Shown here piece by piece: positions 1 to 12,203 of a DNA stretch of 64,000 nucleotides. Origin of the DNA: Coriaria nepalensis (lineage: Eukaryota > Streptophyta > Magnoliopsida > Cucurbitales > Coriariaceae); NCBI GenBank assembly GCA_027186245.1, contig CP114500.1, positions 1,312,001-1,376,000 of the forward strand, read 5' to 3'. The notes under the pieces are model-generated. The model saw only the letters and a list, made by a program, of their open reading frames with translations. It was not told where the DNA came from and did no database searches. The position numbers were made by a program, and so were the translations under genes. Each line of letters starts with the position of its first letter. The first letter of the stretch is position 1.

Positions 1-73
1 TAAAATTTTCATTGTTGCATTCTCAAGATGAGACTGTTCGATTACATGATGGTATTCTTCTTTGATCATGTAG

Positions 74-1442
74 GCCCCCAAAACTGGAAGAGGGATTGCT
101 GGAAAATCCTCTAAGTCACCTGGTGGTATTCCTCAGCAGTCTTCAAATAGCCCGTGGGACAAGATTACCAATTTTCTTGATTCTCATATGAGTCAATTAC
201 GAGAAAGTCATGTATGTGAATTATGCTCTAGTTTTGACGTGTTACTATGCTGGTAACTAAATGATATTGTGCTTTTGTTGGAATTACATCCGATTCTGAC
301 TTAAAACAATGCTCAATCAGGTACCTTCATTCTTCATCCGTAAATTAGTTACTCAAGTGTTCTGTTTCATCAATATATCCCTTTTCAATAGGTGAGTAGA
401 TTATTTGTAATTTTCTTTTGCGTCATCAAAATGACAAATATTAGTGTGATATACGGATCTGATATTTTCTTTTCTTGTAGTCTTCTTCTGAGACGGGAAT
501 GTTGCTCATTTTCAAATGGAGAATATATAAAATCTGGCCTAGCAGACCTAGAGAAGTGGATTGTCAGTGCAAATGAAGAGGTATATTTAGTTTCAAAGAA
601 ACTGATCTGCTTCTCAATTTTCATTTCTCTGGAGTCTAAATCTCCGTAAATTATAGTATGCGGGAACCTCATGGCATGAGCTAAATTATATCAGACAAGC
701 TGTTGGGTTTCTGGTACGTGCTAATACTTGGTCCTTTAATTGTACATCTTACCCATCTGTAAAGCCGCAAACCAAAAATTTATTTTGTTATGTAATTTTT
801 GCAACTCATGCAGGTTATACATCAGAAGAGAAAGAAATCACTCGAGGAAATAAGACGGGATCTCTGTCAGGTATGATTCTCTCACCTGCTGCTCATTGAC
901 TTAAGAAACCCATTTCAAATTCAACCCCAACTCACTAGTAATACGATCCTTTTTACAGGCATTGACTATTAGACAAATTTATCGAATTAGTACATTGTAT
1001 TGCGATGACAAATATGGTTCTCAGAGTGTCTCAAACGAGGCAAGTTGCATTCTCTTACACCTCTTTTCTGTCAAACTTGAACAAAATGAAATCGTGTTAT
1101 GTTTCTTCTCGTCATTATGTGATCTGTATAGGTGGTTGCTCAAATGAGGGAGATCTTGAGTAAGGATAATCAGAACTTAACCTCGAATTCATTCTTGCTG
1201 GATGATGATCTTAGGTAAAAAAAAAATCTCTATACGCTATCCTACCTCTGGGGTTACATCCTCGTCTGTTTTACCTTATTTTCTCTCTAAACTGGGTTTT
1301 TACATTTTCTTCCTGAAGCATTCCATTCTCAACTGAAGACATAGATATGGAAATCCCTACAATAAACCCTTCAGGAATCGAACTTCCTGGACCACTGTCA
1401 GATCATCCCTGTGCCCAATTTCTTGTTCTCCTTCAAAAGTGA
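74..1442 (+). CDS. Myosin class XI heavy chain, 3' end (cargo-binding dilute domain)
   Basis: This is the C-terminal globular tail of a plant class XI myosin, an actin motor that moves organelles and vesicles. The gene starts before the window. Visible exons are 74..211, 321..391, 481..580, 657..713, 814..870, 959..1039, 1132..1214 and 1319..1442, about 236 codons with continuous phase. Diagnostic dilute-domain strings are [43 protein letters not shown] and [14 protein letters not shown]. The intron after codon NE at 1039 begins GC (gcaagt) and ends AG, so it is a GC-AG intron. All other visible introns are GT-AG. The motor and IQ regions lie upstream and cannot be assessed. The subclass within XI is not certain. 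Confidence 0.93.
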
Positions 1443-1834
1443 ACAATCAACCTCTGCTCCGTATGAAGATGCTGCTGTGTAAAATAGATTGTGCTTCTAC
1501 GAATTCTTCTGGGTTTCTAAAGATCAGATTGGAGCTGGAAGTTGACTAAAATATTTATGAAGGGGTGGCTTCATATCTTGCTCGGGCATGTAAAAAAATT
1601 GTAGGAAAATAGGCGTAGAATTCATTCATGGAAACATTAGTTCGTAACTAGTCAGAAGAATTATAGATCTAGATTGCCTTTTACCCTTTGTAAATGGTTT
1701 CATCATTTGTAATATAATCGTCAGAATTCATAGATCTATTTATATATGAAGATGTTCTCGTAATTAAAGAAAAACCTCGGTACAGCAAAAGGAGATATTG
1801 ATTGATTGAAAGAGAACAGTAAGTGTTCCTCTTC

Positions 1835-2720
1835 TCAAGTGTTGGTTAAATTATTAGGATGAAATTTATCAGGAAAAGTTCTAGATTTATTCGAATTCAT
1901 GGCGAAAGCACACTGTTGCAAATCAGCCACGGAGTAGGACCGAAGTGACGAGCAGTTATAAACGAGCAGAGACGACGACAATGCTAAGTTGTTCTGCGAT
2001 CCTTTACTCTGCGGATGCAATGGCGGTCGAACCGGAGGTGATCTCGAGCTTGGTTCTTCACTGCAGCTGCTGTTGCTTTCTGAACTGCTCATACCGCTGC
2101 TGGTGGTGGTGGCGGCGGCGGCTAAAGCTAGTGAGCTTCGGCTTGCACTCATCGTCTTCACCAGCGTGTTTCTGCGCTTTCTGGTGTATGCATTTTCAGG
2201 CTTGGCGATTTCCTTGATGCATGAGGTTGAAGTAGAATCTATCAGGCTTGTGAACGACTTCGATTTTCCGTTATAGAACTTCGATATTCCTTTCCTGCAG
2301 ACAATTCACAAATTCGCCAAAAAAGGTTTCAGATCCGATGGAGTTTTAGGCATTTTCATTTTTCCAGTTTTCAGTTTTATTTTATAATTCCTTCGCCAAA
2401 TCCGGAAAAGCTTACCTGACAGGCAAAACCTCCTCCAATGACAGCATCATATTGAGAGGTCCTTTATACGAGCTCTGAGCTTCGTCCTGATCCTCGCCAT
2501 CCGATAAAGTTCCAGAATCGTCGCTATTCTTACCGATCGAGGAAGCAGACGACGTCGTAGTCGGAGAACTGCATGTGTTCAAGCCCTCGTCCGTCATCTG
2601 CGGCGATTTACTGCCATCGGAAGGTGTAACCTCCAGCGACTCGAAGAGAGAAGTGTTGGAGATATTGCCTTGCGAGAATCTAGAAGGCTGGATCCTCCTC
2701 ATGCTTGCACTACTATCCAT
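1835..2720 (-). CDS. OXIDATIVE STRESS 3-like (OXS3) protein
   Basis: A two-exon gene (2720..2416, 2294..1835) encodes 254 aa. Members of this family are small nuclear proteins linked to heavy-metal and oxidative-stress tolerance and chromatin. The hallmark block crosses the splice junction: YKGPLNMMLSLEEVLPVRKG, then SKFYNGKSKSFTSL, then KEIAKPENAYTRKRRN. A Ser-rich N-terminus with an SDDSGTLSDGED acidic patch precedes it, and the conserved tail RSYSVADLQQC is present. The ATG at 2720 is the first in frame. The intron (2295..2415) has gtaagc and ctgcag ends. The family assignment is strong. The function is inferred from Arabidopsis relatives. Confidence 0.88.
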
Positions 2721-3760
2721 GGAAATGAAAACCTCGTTAGCTGCTGGACAAAAATCTTCCCAGTGAGAAGCGAAAACCAGGAAGAAGAAGAAGACCTGAC
2801 TGAAACGGGGAAAGCTTTGGATAAATAGAAAAAGAGCTAAAAAGTATTATAAAAAAAAAAAAAAAAAAAAAACCATCGAGATTGGGAATCGTGAAGAATT
2901 TTGTGGGTGATGGACGGTCGAGATTCAAACAGGTTAGTAAGGAAAGTTTTCAATTAATACGCCAACTTTTCCCTATAAATATTTTATATTTTCTTCATTT
3001 ATCTTGTGCTTTATATTTTAATAGTGATAATATAAAAATAAAAATAAAAAAAATAAAAATAAAAAAAGGGCAAAAAAAGTACTAAAAGAGGGTGAGCGTT
3101 ATCCTTATCCACATGACATTAAAGAAAGAATGATTGGGATATAATTCCTCTTCTTCCATGATCATTTATTGTCTGTTTTGATTAGCTCCCCTGCTTTCAT
3201 CTTTACTCTACTGTTAAAATTAAACTCAGTCGAGATTAAAATTTTTTGAGAAATTTTTATATGAATTTATATTCTTATTTTTATAATATTAATAAAATAA
3301 AATTACAAAAATAATAAATAAAATATGGGTAATAATAATAAAAACAAAAGTAGATGACTTTTGTGGTAATTCATGAAGATAAAAAGACACGATTGATTGA
3401 TTGGGTTGGGTTGGGTAAATAGTGTTTTCCTTTTTGTCTTTTTTCTTGAGTAGAATCAAAGCAATAAAAAAAAACATAAAAGTTTTTCTTACTACGGGGT
3501 TTGTGGTTGTGGTCGGTGGGACTGTGGCGATCGGGGTTTCTGGTCTTGTCTGGTGAGAAGTAGTTATTATTAGGCTTATCCATAACCGGTATAAGTACGT
3601 GTAGGACCCACTGTAGTTAATGAGTGATTAAATATTTTATTAATTTATTTCGCTAACCCAGAAAAAGGAAATCTCGTTTGTGGCCCATTGTTTGTGGGTA
3701 TGTACGTGGAATGTGTGATTTTTTTAATGAGTTGGTGGCTCGAGCTGGTATTCATTTTTA

Positions 3761-3761
3761 A

Positions 3762-3828
<67 letters not shown>
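3761..3828. repeat. (AAAT)n microsatellite, about 17 units
   Basis: A nearly perfect tetranucleotide run of ataa/taaa units lies in the upstream region of the OXS3-like gene. It is a likely length-polymorphic marker with no coding role. Confidence 0.95.
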
Positions 3829-3829
<1 letters not shown>

Positions 3830-4344
3830 ATTACTATTATTATTATGTGACTTCGGATCCATGGGGACCGGGGGAAAAGTGCCATAATTATGAAGATAAG
3901 GTTTATTGTGTCACCTTAGTAGACTTCCTTTTCAATATTTGATTCGAAACTTATCAAATTCTAACTTGGCACGTGGCAGACCAACTGAAGTTTGACAACC
4001 GGCGTATACGGATTACTTTTTCTTTCTTTCTTTTTTTTTTTTTTTGGGTCCTTTTGGTCAATAATAACTGGGCCACTTGGCGTAGCAAAACTTGCAACGG
4101 GCCTGTGGACATGATCTGATAAAGGACTGGGGGGGGGGGGGTCCTCTGGACCTTTAAGATCTGGTCCAAAAGATAAGGAACTCCAACAACTAGGGCCTAA
4201 AATTCTCAATACCAAAAATTTGCCAGTCGTGTGGTGAGTATGGATCCATCACAATGTTATATATGATATTTTTTTTATATCGTCATAAACTGCTCTAATT
4301 AAATTATATAATCTTAAAGTAAAATCATCATTGGAAACACGTCT

Positions 4345-4345
<1 letters not shown>

Positions 4346-4386
<41 letters not shown>
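4346..4386. repeat. Compound (CA)n(TA)n microsatellite in a 3' UTR
   Basis: Alternating ca then ta dinucleotides end two bases before the complement of the hydrolase stop codon (4389..4391). The repeat therefore begins the 3' UTR of that gene. Confidence 0.9.
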
Positions 4387-4388
4387 CT

Positions 4389-5686
4389 TCATAAGGAGGT
4401 ACATAGGAAATGATTGACAATGGTGTTGAACTTTCCCGGGCATTCAATCTGAGGTACGTGTGATGCGTTCTCGATCACTTCCAATTTTGCCTTTGCCCCC
4501 AACATCCTACATATATATATATGTATATATATATAATATAAACATAATCCAAAAGAAGTAATTAAGTAGTTCGTCTTAATGATCATGATCATGATCCAGC
4601 ATATATAAACCCATAAATAAATGAATTTAATAAAGAGTACGTACTCTTTAAGTTCAGATGCCATCTCCACAGGAAATATTTGATCATGGTCTCCCCATAT
4701 AATTAAAACCTCCTGTAATATTTATTTTGTATATATTATAATATTAAAAGAATTAATTAATTAATTAATTAAATTACCTGTGGAAGAGGAGAAAGCTGTG
4801 ATGTGTCTTCTCCTCCAAGCGTCAGCCCCTTCAATAGCTCCATCTTCTCCTTCCTATTCTCTACGTACAATTTCTGCATCCCATGAAATCATATCAATTA
4901 ATTCCATTCGTTTTTCACTTACTAAGAAAAATTATTGAATGCACAACTGCACGTGACCGTGTATAGAGCCACGGAGTTTAGTGTACACAATTTCTCACTA
5001 AACAATTATACATAGATGTTGCTTGGATATGCGTAACGTACGTTAATGAAGTCATTCAAGAAGAAGTTGGGTAACAAATCGGATACTTTCTTGAAGACCG
5101 CGAGGCTCATTAACGTCCGTAACTGTTTCGCCGTTACTGGCAGCATAAGGTCATCAACTTTGTCCACGCCAGCTCGCTTCATTAACGCCACGTTATCTCT
5201 CCGTCTCATATTAACCCCCGAGCTAGCGATAACTACTTTTTCAATTCTCTCCGCCCAGATCCGCGCCATCTCATACGCCACGAAACCGCCGTAGCTCGTC
5301 CCCATCACCGAATATCTCTTCACTCCGAGAGTTTCGAGCAGTTTCCCGACGGATGTAGCTTGGAATGTTTCCGATCTGTGGGCGGACTTTGTGGTGGAGC
5401 CGCCGAAGAAAATCAGGTCGGGGACGTAGAGGTTGAAGTGAGGAGCGAAGAATTGCACCTGGCGACGCCATTGCCAGAGAGCCAAGGGACCGAATCCATG
5501 GAGGAGAACCAGAGATGGCCGGTTTGACGATCGGATCGGATCCTCATTGTTCGGGCCCCAAAACGCGATGGTAGTTTGGCCGTCGTCGTGGAGATCGACG
5601 ATCTGTCGAGTGAGGCCGGCAGCGCTGAAGCAGCGGCGAAGGTACTTTTCGTAGAAGGAGACAAAGCTGAGAAATGAAGGTAACAT
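4389..5686 (-). CDS. Alpha/beta-fold hydrolase (ABHD6/monoacylglycerol-lipase-like plant family)
   Basis: Four exons (5686..5042, 4873..4778, 4712..4645, 4506..4389) give 308 aa with correct phase. The fold is marked by the oxyanion segment LLHGFGP (about residue 60), the nucleophile elbow GTSYGG with the catalytic Ser, the acidic residue in IIWGDHDQIFP, and the His in ENASHVPQIE near the C-terminus, so the triad is complete. An N-terminal hydrophobic stretch (LPSFLSFVSFYEKYL) may be a membrane or lipid-associated segment. Related plant proteins are annotated as lipases or esterases, and the substrate cannot be read from sequence. The start at 5686 is a true ATG. The last two introns carry AT-rich and (TA)n tracts. 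Confidence 0.9.
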
Positions 5687-6817
5687 TTTACAAACGAACT
5701 TCGTTTAGTTAGTAATGAAATTGATGATGCTTAAACTAACTAACTAGTTGGCTAGCGTATATACACCTAGGCGGCCATAATCATAATCACTTCTTTAGAG
5801 AAATTTCAGGAAGCTTTGTGACTTGTCAATTTTCTATTGGAATCCTAGGGTGATGGTGAGATACATAGAATGAATATTGAACGAAGCGTGAAGGGCATGA
5901 AAAAGTTAGTTTTGATCGCGCCGATTAGTTGGTTAGAGTTGGTTTCTTGCGTAGGAACTAAAGAGATACTGAGTCAACAGTCTGCTCACCAATCCTTACA
6001 TTTTATTATTATATATATACATCTCCGGAGTTGGAGTTTCATGCCGACTGTGTATCGAGAAATTTTGACGGCACATTGGGCAGATGATTGTTTTTACACG
6101 TGGTCGGTTCATTTTAGCCGAAAATGAATCTTGCTTGTATGAATATCTCTCAACCATTCTATTCATTTCCTGATAGATACGGTATGGAACTCTGCAGGCA
6201 CTAAAATCCTTACTCGTAAAAGTTAGCCTCGGATTTAGGTTAAGCCCAATAGGTACATTTGCAGGCCCAAATTCCCACATCAATTGGGCTTTTAAATCGG
6301 CCTTTTTAGTTTTCTTAATATATATATATATTTGTTAACATTATTATTCAGGCGTAGTTTTAAACGTTTGAGAAAGTCGATGTTTATTAAACATGTACTG
6401 TCAAAAAAGTATAATATAAAACAACAGGTTAGGTTTTGGAAGTAATGTCCTCATCAACTTTATAGCTTGCGTGTTAAGACTAACTTGATTGTCATGTATT
6501 CCACCGTATTAAGACCGCAAAGAGATTGAAAACAAAAAACAAAAAAACAAAGACAGATGGAGAGAGGGTTAGACTTAGACCCGATTATGTTTCCAAGCAT
6601 TTCACTGCATCTGAGGAGATAGCAAGAGACAAGAGAAGGGTCATGGAGTCAGGGAGTCCAGAAGTCTTAGTTTCATTTTCTAGCTTCATGCATCCGTCAG
6701 TTTGAATTTTCATATCATCCGTATATGGAACCTACTTCTTCATTCTTATGACGTAAGTAGATAAGAAGTTCAAATGACTGTCTTAATCATGCTCGATGGG
6801 TAATAAATACTCCTTCC
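5687..6817. other. Intergenic, nothing supported
   Basis: This is the upstream region of the hydrolase gene. It is AT-rich with short shadow frames only, and I recognise no coding, RNA or repeat feature. Confidence 0.6.
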
Positions 6818-7215
6818 AAAAATATTTATATAAATGTCAATTCCAATAATCTTCAAACTTTTAGAGAATATTTATGAAAATATCACTCGAATGAGAATTT
6901 GAGTCCATATTATAATCAAAGAAACTAATGAGCTAAAAAATGAGATCAGATAATATCGTTCATAAGATTTAGCACTTAATGGTCACAGAGTCGCCGAAGT
7001 CATCGCCTAAGAAGTTTAGAACATAATGGGCCCAAGGTCTCATCACGGGAGATGATATAATTTATTTTCCACAATATCAGAAATCTACATATAAATCAGG
7101 AGATATCTTCACAGATTCTACCGAATCAAGAGTTCCACCTTAAGATAACTCTATCACGTGACCTCTATAAATACACACTTTATGCTTAGAAAGCTAAGGC
7201 GCCCAAGAAGGCTTC
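6818..7215 (+). repeat. Left direct repeat (LTR-like)
   Basis: This copy matches 9264..9650 over most of its length and contains the promoter-like tataaata at 7166. It runs directly into the tandem array rather than into a recognisable primer-binding site, so its 3' part may be lost or replaced. Confidence 0.6.
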
Positions 7216-8540
7216 ACCATGTTGAGGAGTCCAAAAGGGCATTGACTATGTTAAGGTGAGCAAGAAGGCCTTGGAACGCCGAGGTTACCAAAAAGACCTT
7301 GCACATCCAAGAAGGTCTTAGTCTGTCGAGGCGCCCAAAAAGACATATACATGTTGAGGCGATTAAAAAGACCTTGGCACGTTGAGGGGCCCAAGTGAAA
7401 AACATGGTCAAAATTAGGAATTCACGCTTATGGCCGAACTCTTTGGCCAACCACTCTGTTTGAGTACTTAGGCTGACCACACCGGCCGTGTGCCTAGGCC
7501 GAACTCGCTCAGGCCGACCTCGCCTAGGCCGACCAAACCGATCGAGTGCCAAAGTTGATGCCCTGAGGTGATTGGGCACCACACCAGCCACTGAACTCCC
7601 GCCACAACCCAAAGAAGAGTATCTCTAAAGTCGAGACTTGATCAATCCTTAGTACGAGCAAGACCCGTAGAAAACCTCACCATGTTGTGGCACCTTAAAA
7701 TATGCCTCGACAAAAAAAAAAGGGGAGAAGACCTCAACATGCTGAGGCACCCAAAAAGACATTTTGACATGCCGAGATGCGAAAAAGAAAAATATATCAC
7801 CATGATGAGACACCCTAAAAAACACCTCGGCACGTTGAAGAGTAAAAAATAATAAGACCTCACTATGAAGAGGTACCCCAAAAGATATCTCGACACGCTA
7901 AGGCATGAAAGGAAAAAGGCCTCACCATTATGAGACACCTCGACGTGTCGAGGTGGAAAAAAGAAAAATACATCACCATGATGGGCACCTTAAAAGACAT
8001 TTGAACATACTCAGGCCTAAGAAGAAAAAATACTTTACCATAATGAGGCACCTTAAAAAATACTTCGACACGCCAAGGCATAAAGGAAAAATACCTCTCT
8101 ATGATGATGCCCTCTAAAAGATACCTCGGCACAAAGGGAAAAAGACTTCATTATAATGAGGTACTCTAAAAGATGTCTTGGCATGTTAAGGCTTAAAAAA
8201 GAAAAAAAAGACTTCACCCTAATGAGGCACCCCAAAAAATGCATCGGTACAAAATGAAAAAGATCTCACAATGATGAAATATCCTAACAGATGCTTTAGC
8301 ATGATGAGGCGCAAAAAGGAAAAAAAATCTCACTATGATGAGGCATCCTAAAATATGTGTTGGCATGCCGATGTGCAAAAAGAAAAATACCTCACTATGA
8401 TGTGATAGCCTAAATGACGCATCAGTACGAGGCGTAAAAAGAAAAAGATCTCACCATGTCGAGGCACACCAAAACATGCATTGGCACACCGATGCGCAAA
8501 AAAAAAAACCTCACTATCTTGAGGCACAAAAAAATGGATG
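7195..8540 (+). repeat. Degenerate ~60-bp tandem repeat array with hairpin motifs
   Basis: About 20 imperfect units occur in two blocks, near 7195..7395 and 7660..8540. Each approximates a CCTCACCATGATGAGG half, a CACCCTAAAAGATG spacer, a CCTCGGCACGCCGAGG half and an A/G-rich linker. Both halves are inverted repeats (CCTCA/TGAGG and CCTCGG/CCGAGG). The best-preserved palindrome is at 7936..7955: nine-base arms CACCTCGAC and GTCGAGGTG around GT. The gap 7396..7660 holds GC-richer unique sequence with repeated GGCCGA words. Open frames across the array are repeat translations and not genes. Confidence 0.8.
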
Positions 8541-9263
8541 TTTTAACTTTTCATAAGACACCGCCAAAGTCGAACAATAGAGAAAAGGATGGATGCAAAG
8601 AAAATAAGTGGCAATGCCCAGTTAAAGGAAGTATTGCCTAAGTAAGGAATTGCTTGGGCTAAATTTTTAGGGAGGAGATGAGCTACTATAAGGAGCATTC
8701 GAAATATCTATAAAAAGAGGATCCATGACGAGACGATAAAAAAAGTCAAAACAAAGTTGGCAAACTACCTAACAAGTGAAAAGCACAGTAAAAAAAAATG
8801 CAAACTTTGCATTCACGGTCAAATACTTAGACCAACGACTACTGAGCTAGCTAAGCATTTTGGTCAAGCACATTATTAAAAAAAAAAAGAGAATTATAAT
8901 TTACCTCAGCATGTTGTGGAGGTAAAACTATTGATTCACCTCGGCACATGGTTGAGGTGGTTCGTTCAAAAAATAATAATTAAAAAAGACCTACTTGCGG
9001 GTTAAAGAGGATTTATGATGAATAAAACGAACGATTACCTAGCAAGAAAGGAAAATGATCAAGTAAGAACCTAGCACTTATGGCCGGAAAGGCCACAAGA
9101 AGGAGAGAAAAGAAAGAGTATCAACCAATGAGAAAACTTCGGCCCTGATCAATTCTAATTGATCAACTTCTAAGGACACAAATAAAAATTCTATCACAAT
9201 CAGATATGTTATATCGACTTGTGCCAAGGAGCTAAATGATGAGGTCAAAAATACAATTTCAAG

Positions 9264-9650
9264 GAGTATTTACAAACATATCACTCCAAATATCCTTCGG
9301 GGAATATTTACAAAAATGTCACTCCCAAGGAAGACTTGAGTTTATGTAATGATCAGAGAGTCCTATGAGCCTAAAAATGAGATTGAATAATATCGTTCAT
9401 AAAGCCCAACACTTACTGGCTCATATGATTGTTGAAGACTTCGCCTAAGAGGCTCAAAACATAATGAGCCCAAAGTCGTCTCGTAGGAGAGGATCTGATC
9501 AATTCCTCATGACATTAGAAATATGTCCCCAAATTAGGAACAAATTTTTGCGAATTCTACCAAAATAAGTCCGCCTCAAGATGACTCTATTAGGTGACTT
9601 CTATAAATATTCTTTCTATGAGAAGCCTAAGGAGCCTAAGGATCTTCACA
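9264..9650 (+). repeat. Right direct repeat (LTR-like)
   Basis: This is the second copy of the 6818..7215 sequence, with tataaata at 9602. Upstream, a motif shared with the interior (cttatggccg near 7431 and 9079) suggests additional internal duplication. Confidence 0.6.
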
Positions 9651-9700
9651 AGCTCATAATTCCTATCACTTGATTGATTTTTTTTTATATCATATTCCTG

Positions 9701-10418
9701 ATCTATGTATCAAAGGAGGTTCATAAATAGTAACCCCTACCTTCTTTTTATGTTTTCTCTGTTATGCATACCAACTGCGAATTTTAACATCAACGAAGGT
9801 TTTACTCATAAAGTCATTACAATAATGCGATAATTATTGATGAACAACTGCTTACATTTTTAGTTTCATTGTCCTAATGTAACATAAGTATATGTAACTT
9901 ATTTGAACGGAGTTTACTACTTCATTTCTTTGAGCGCTATACATGGTTCTGTGCTGTAGTTTTCAGTTTGGTCCCTGGTTTTCGTGTCCCCTAATGAATA
10001 ATAAGCTATTTAAAGATGATTGATCTGTTGGCTGCCACGAACGTCAATGGCTGTTTTATAAGTCGATCTATGTTTATACAAACATATGTTAGTTAATAAA
10101 TAAATAAATTATATATCATCGTATGACCTTTATTAATTAAGCAAGTGGTGCCAACTGGATACATATATCTAATCGTAATACGTGCATGCCTACATTCTCT
10201 AGAGAAGAGTCCATAGGTGCAAAAAGTCATGGAAGCTTCTCTCTCTGTCTCTATATATCTACTTAATTCATAAGTAGTAGGTAGTAAGTTGAAGAGTCTC
10301 ATCTTCCTTTGAATGCTTACAATCCAAAAAAACAAAAAGTTATACATATATGTGTATCTTTATCAGTTTGTCAAATATAAGGTATAGCTAGCTAGCTAGC
10401 TACCTGGGTTTTTTGAAT
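9701..10418. other. Upstream region of the RLCK gene
   Basis: This AT-rich stretch follows the repeat element. It includes a (GCTA)n run near 10387..10401 just before the kinase start codon. No gene is seen. Confidence 0.6.
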
Positions 10419-12203
10419 ATGAGTGTTAAGAGGAATATTACATGGAAATCTATGATTTCAATTACTTGTTATAACTTTCTCAGTGCTGATCATCATCATG
10501 ATAATTTCATCTCACCGGAATATTCCGAGATACGTGTTCTGAAGCAAAGTTCTGATCAACTGAGGCTGTCTCTCTCGGATGCAAGCTCCGGCCAACTATC
10601 AGCCGATGATCTCTCAAACTCTCTAGTGGGATCAAAACTGTATAAATTCTCAATGGCTGAGCTAACAGTTATGACCCATGATTTCTCATATAGTAATCTG
10701 CTCGGAGAAGGTGGGTTTGGACCGGTTTACAAAGGCTTTGCAGATGAGAAGACAAAACCCGGTTTAAAGGCTCAACCTATTGCAGTCAAATTGCTCAACT
10801 TGGATGGCTCTCAAGGCCATAGGGAGTGGCTGGTAATTATAATATTTAATCTCTGTATTTAATTTCATTTTTTAATTCATAATAATCTATATATATCGAT
10901 GAACTTATAATATCAATCGATGCAGGCAGAAATCATATTTCTAGGACAGCTGAGGCATGCCAACCTGGTCAAGCTGATCGGGTACTGCTGGGAGGAGGAT
11001 TATAGGCTTCTGGTTTATGAATATATGCCAAGGGGAAGCTTAGATAAACACCTCTTCAATAGTAAGTATCTTTGAATCAATTTACAGGTTAATTAATATA
11101 TCTTAATTATATATAATATAATAATATAATAATTAAAATTAATATATATATATAATTAAGATTAATTAATTTAATAAATACGGTCACCCAAAAATTTTCC
11201 AATCATTTAATGTTGTGACATAAGAACCATATCTAATATATCATCATTCAAAATATGCAGTATATTCTGCTTCATTGCCATGGTCAACGAGGATGAAGAT
11301 TGCAGTTGGAGCTGCCAAGGGACTCGCTTTTCTCCATGAGGCAGATACACCTGTCATATACAGAGATTTCAAGGCTTCAAATATACTATTAGACTCGGTG
11401 TGTTAATTATTTTAATTAATTGATTAATTGATTAATTAATTAATTAATTAAATAAACCTCTATTTAATATAAGTACTATGTTATTTGCTCAGGATTATAC
11501 ACCTAAGCTGTCAGATTTTGGCCTAGCAAAAGAGGGATGGTCAGAAGGGGAAGAAGACAAAAGGATAATGGGCACAAAAGGATATACCGCACCTGAGTAC
11601 ATCATGAACGGTAATCTTACTAATCATCTGATTAGTGTCACTAATCACATTGATTAATTGTTTTACGCTAATCCAATCATTTTCACACTTTCACATTTAC
11701 CCTACCGCTTTACTTTATATTATATTTATATATATTGTTTGGTTGCAGGGCAGTTGACGACTAAGAGTGATGTGTATAGTTTTGGGATATTCATGTTGGA
11801 GCTTCTGACAGGGAAAAAGTCAATGAGTCGAACTAAGACCTGCCAGAGTGGAAGGGAGGAAATGGGCCTTGTGGAATGGGCTGGTCCATTTTTGAAGGAT
11901 CCAAGAAAGCTATACCGGGTCATGGACCCTAGACTTGAAGAGCAATACTCAATCAAGGGTGCGGAAAAGGCAGCCAGATTGGCCCATAAATGTCTCGGCC
12001 ATCGTCCAAAGACTAGACCTTCAATGGGTGAAGTGGTCGGTGTGTTAGAGTCTCTTTTGGGATTTGAGGACTTGCTTGTTAGAGAACCTTTTGTTTATAT
12101 CGTGCCTAATGAAGTCTATTTCGACGAGGAAAAAGATCATGATGAAGGAGGGCGAAATGGACCCCTCCGCCGTGGTTGGCGGTGCTGCTGTCCTGTCCGG
12201 TAA
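10419..12203 (+). CDS. Receptor-like cytoplasmic kinase, RLCK VII (ARSK1/RIPK-like)
   Basis: Five exons (10419..10832, 10926..11061, 11261..11397, 11493..11610, 11749..12203) give 419 aa. The Ser/Thr kinase is complete: glycine loop GEGGFG (96-101), Lys124 in AVKLL, catalytic Asp219 in [11 protein letters not shown] (237-239) and APE (262-264). The short N-terminus ([13 protein letters not shown]) resembles RIPK, which also begins without the MGxC acylation motif. The ATG at 10419 is used because the in-frame codon two positions earlier is TTG. The C-terminus ends WRCCCPVR, a cysteine cluster that could be S-acylated (inference). Such kinases relay immune or developmental signals from surface receptors at the plasma membrane. 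Confidence 0.93.

Larger units (their letters stand above)
2721..4388. other. Intergenic: OXS3-like upstream region, no gene seen
   Basis: This stretch holds the presumed OXS3-like promoter and 5' UTR (with a 22-A run near 2851..2872), an (AAAT)n microsatellite at about 3761..3828, a T-rich tract near 4017..4046, a G run near 4130..4141, and a compound (CA)n(TA)n microsatellite at 4346..4386 just beyond the stop codon of the downstream hydrolase. Short open frames here are low-complexity and show no recognisable protein. Confidence 0.7.
6818..9700. mobile_element. Decayed non-autonomous LTR-like element with internal tandem repeats
   Basis: About 390 bp at 6818..7215 align with 9264..9650 in the same orientation. 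Shared landmarks in order are a TATTTA...ATCACTC pair, GAATAATATCGTTCATAA-type and AACATAATG-GCCCAA segments, GATTCTACC and a TATAAATA box (7166 and 9602), then a CTAAGG block. Divergence is substantial. Between them lie an array of ~60-bp units and a GC-richer section, with no gag-pol reading frame. This fits a TRIM/LARD-type LTR retrotransposon or nested LTR remnants. No primer-binding site, clean TG..CA termini or target duplication could be fixed, so the outer borders are approximate. Confidence 0.5.

Noticed and set aside
7214..8244. Several overlapping open frames of 60 to 130 codons on the minus strand
   Set aside because: They are translations of the degenerate ~60-bp repeat. Composition follows the repeat and there is no conserved domain.
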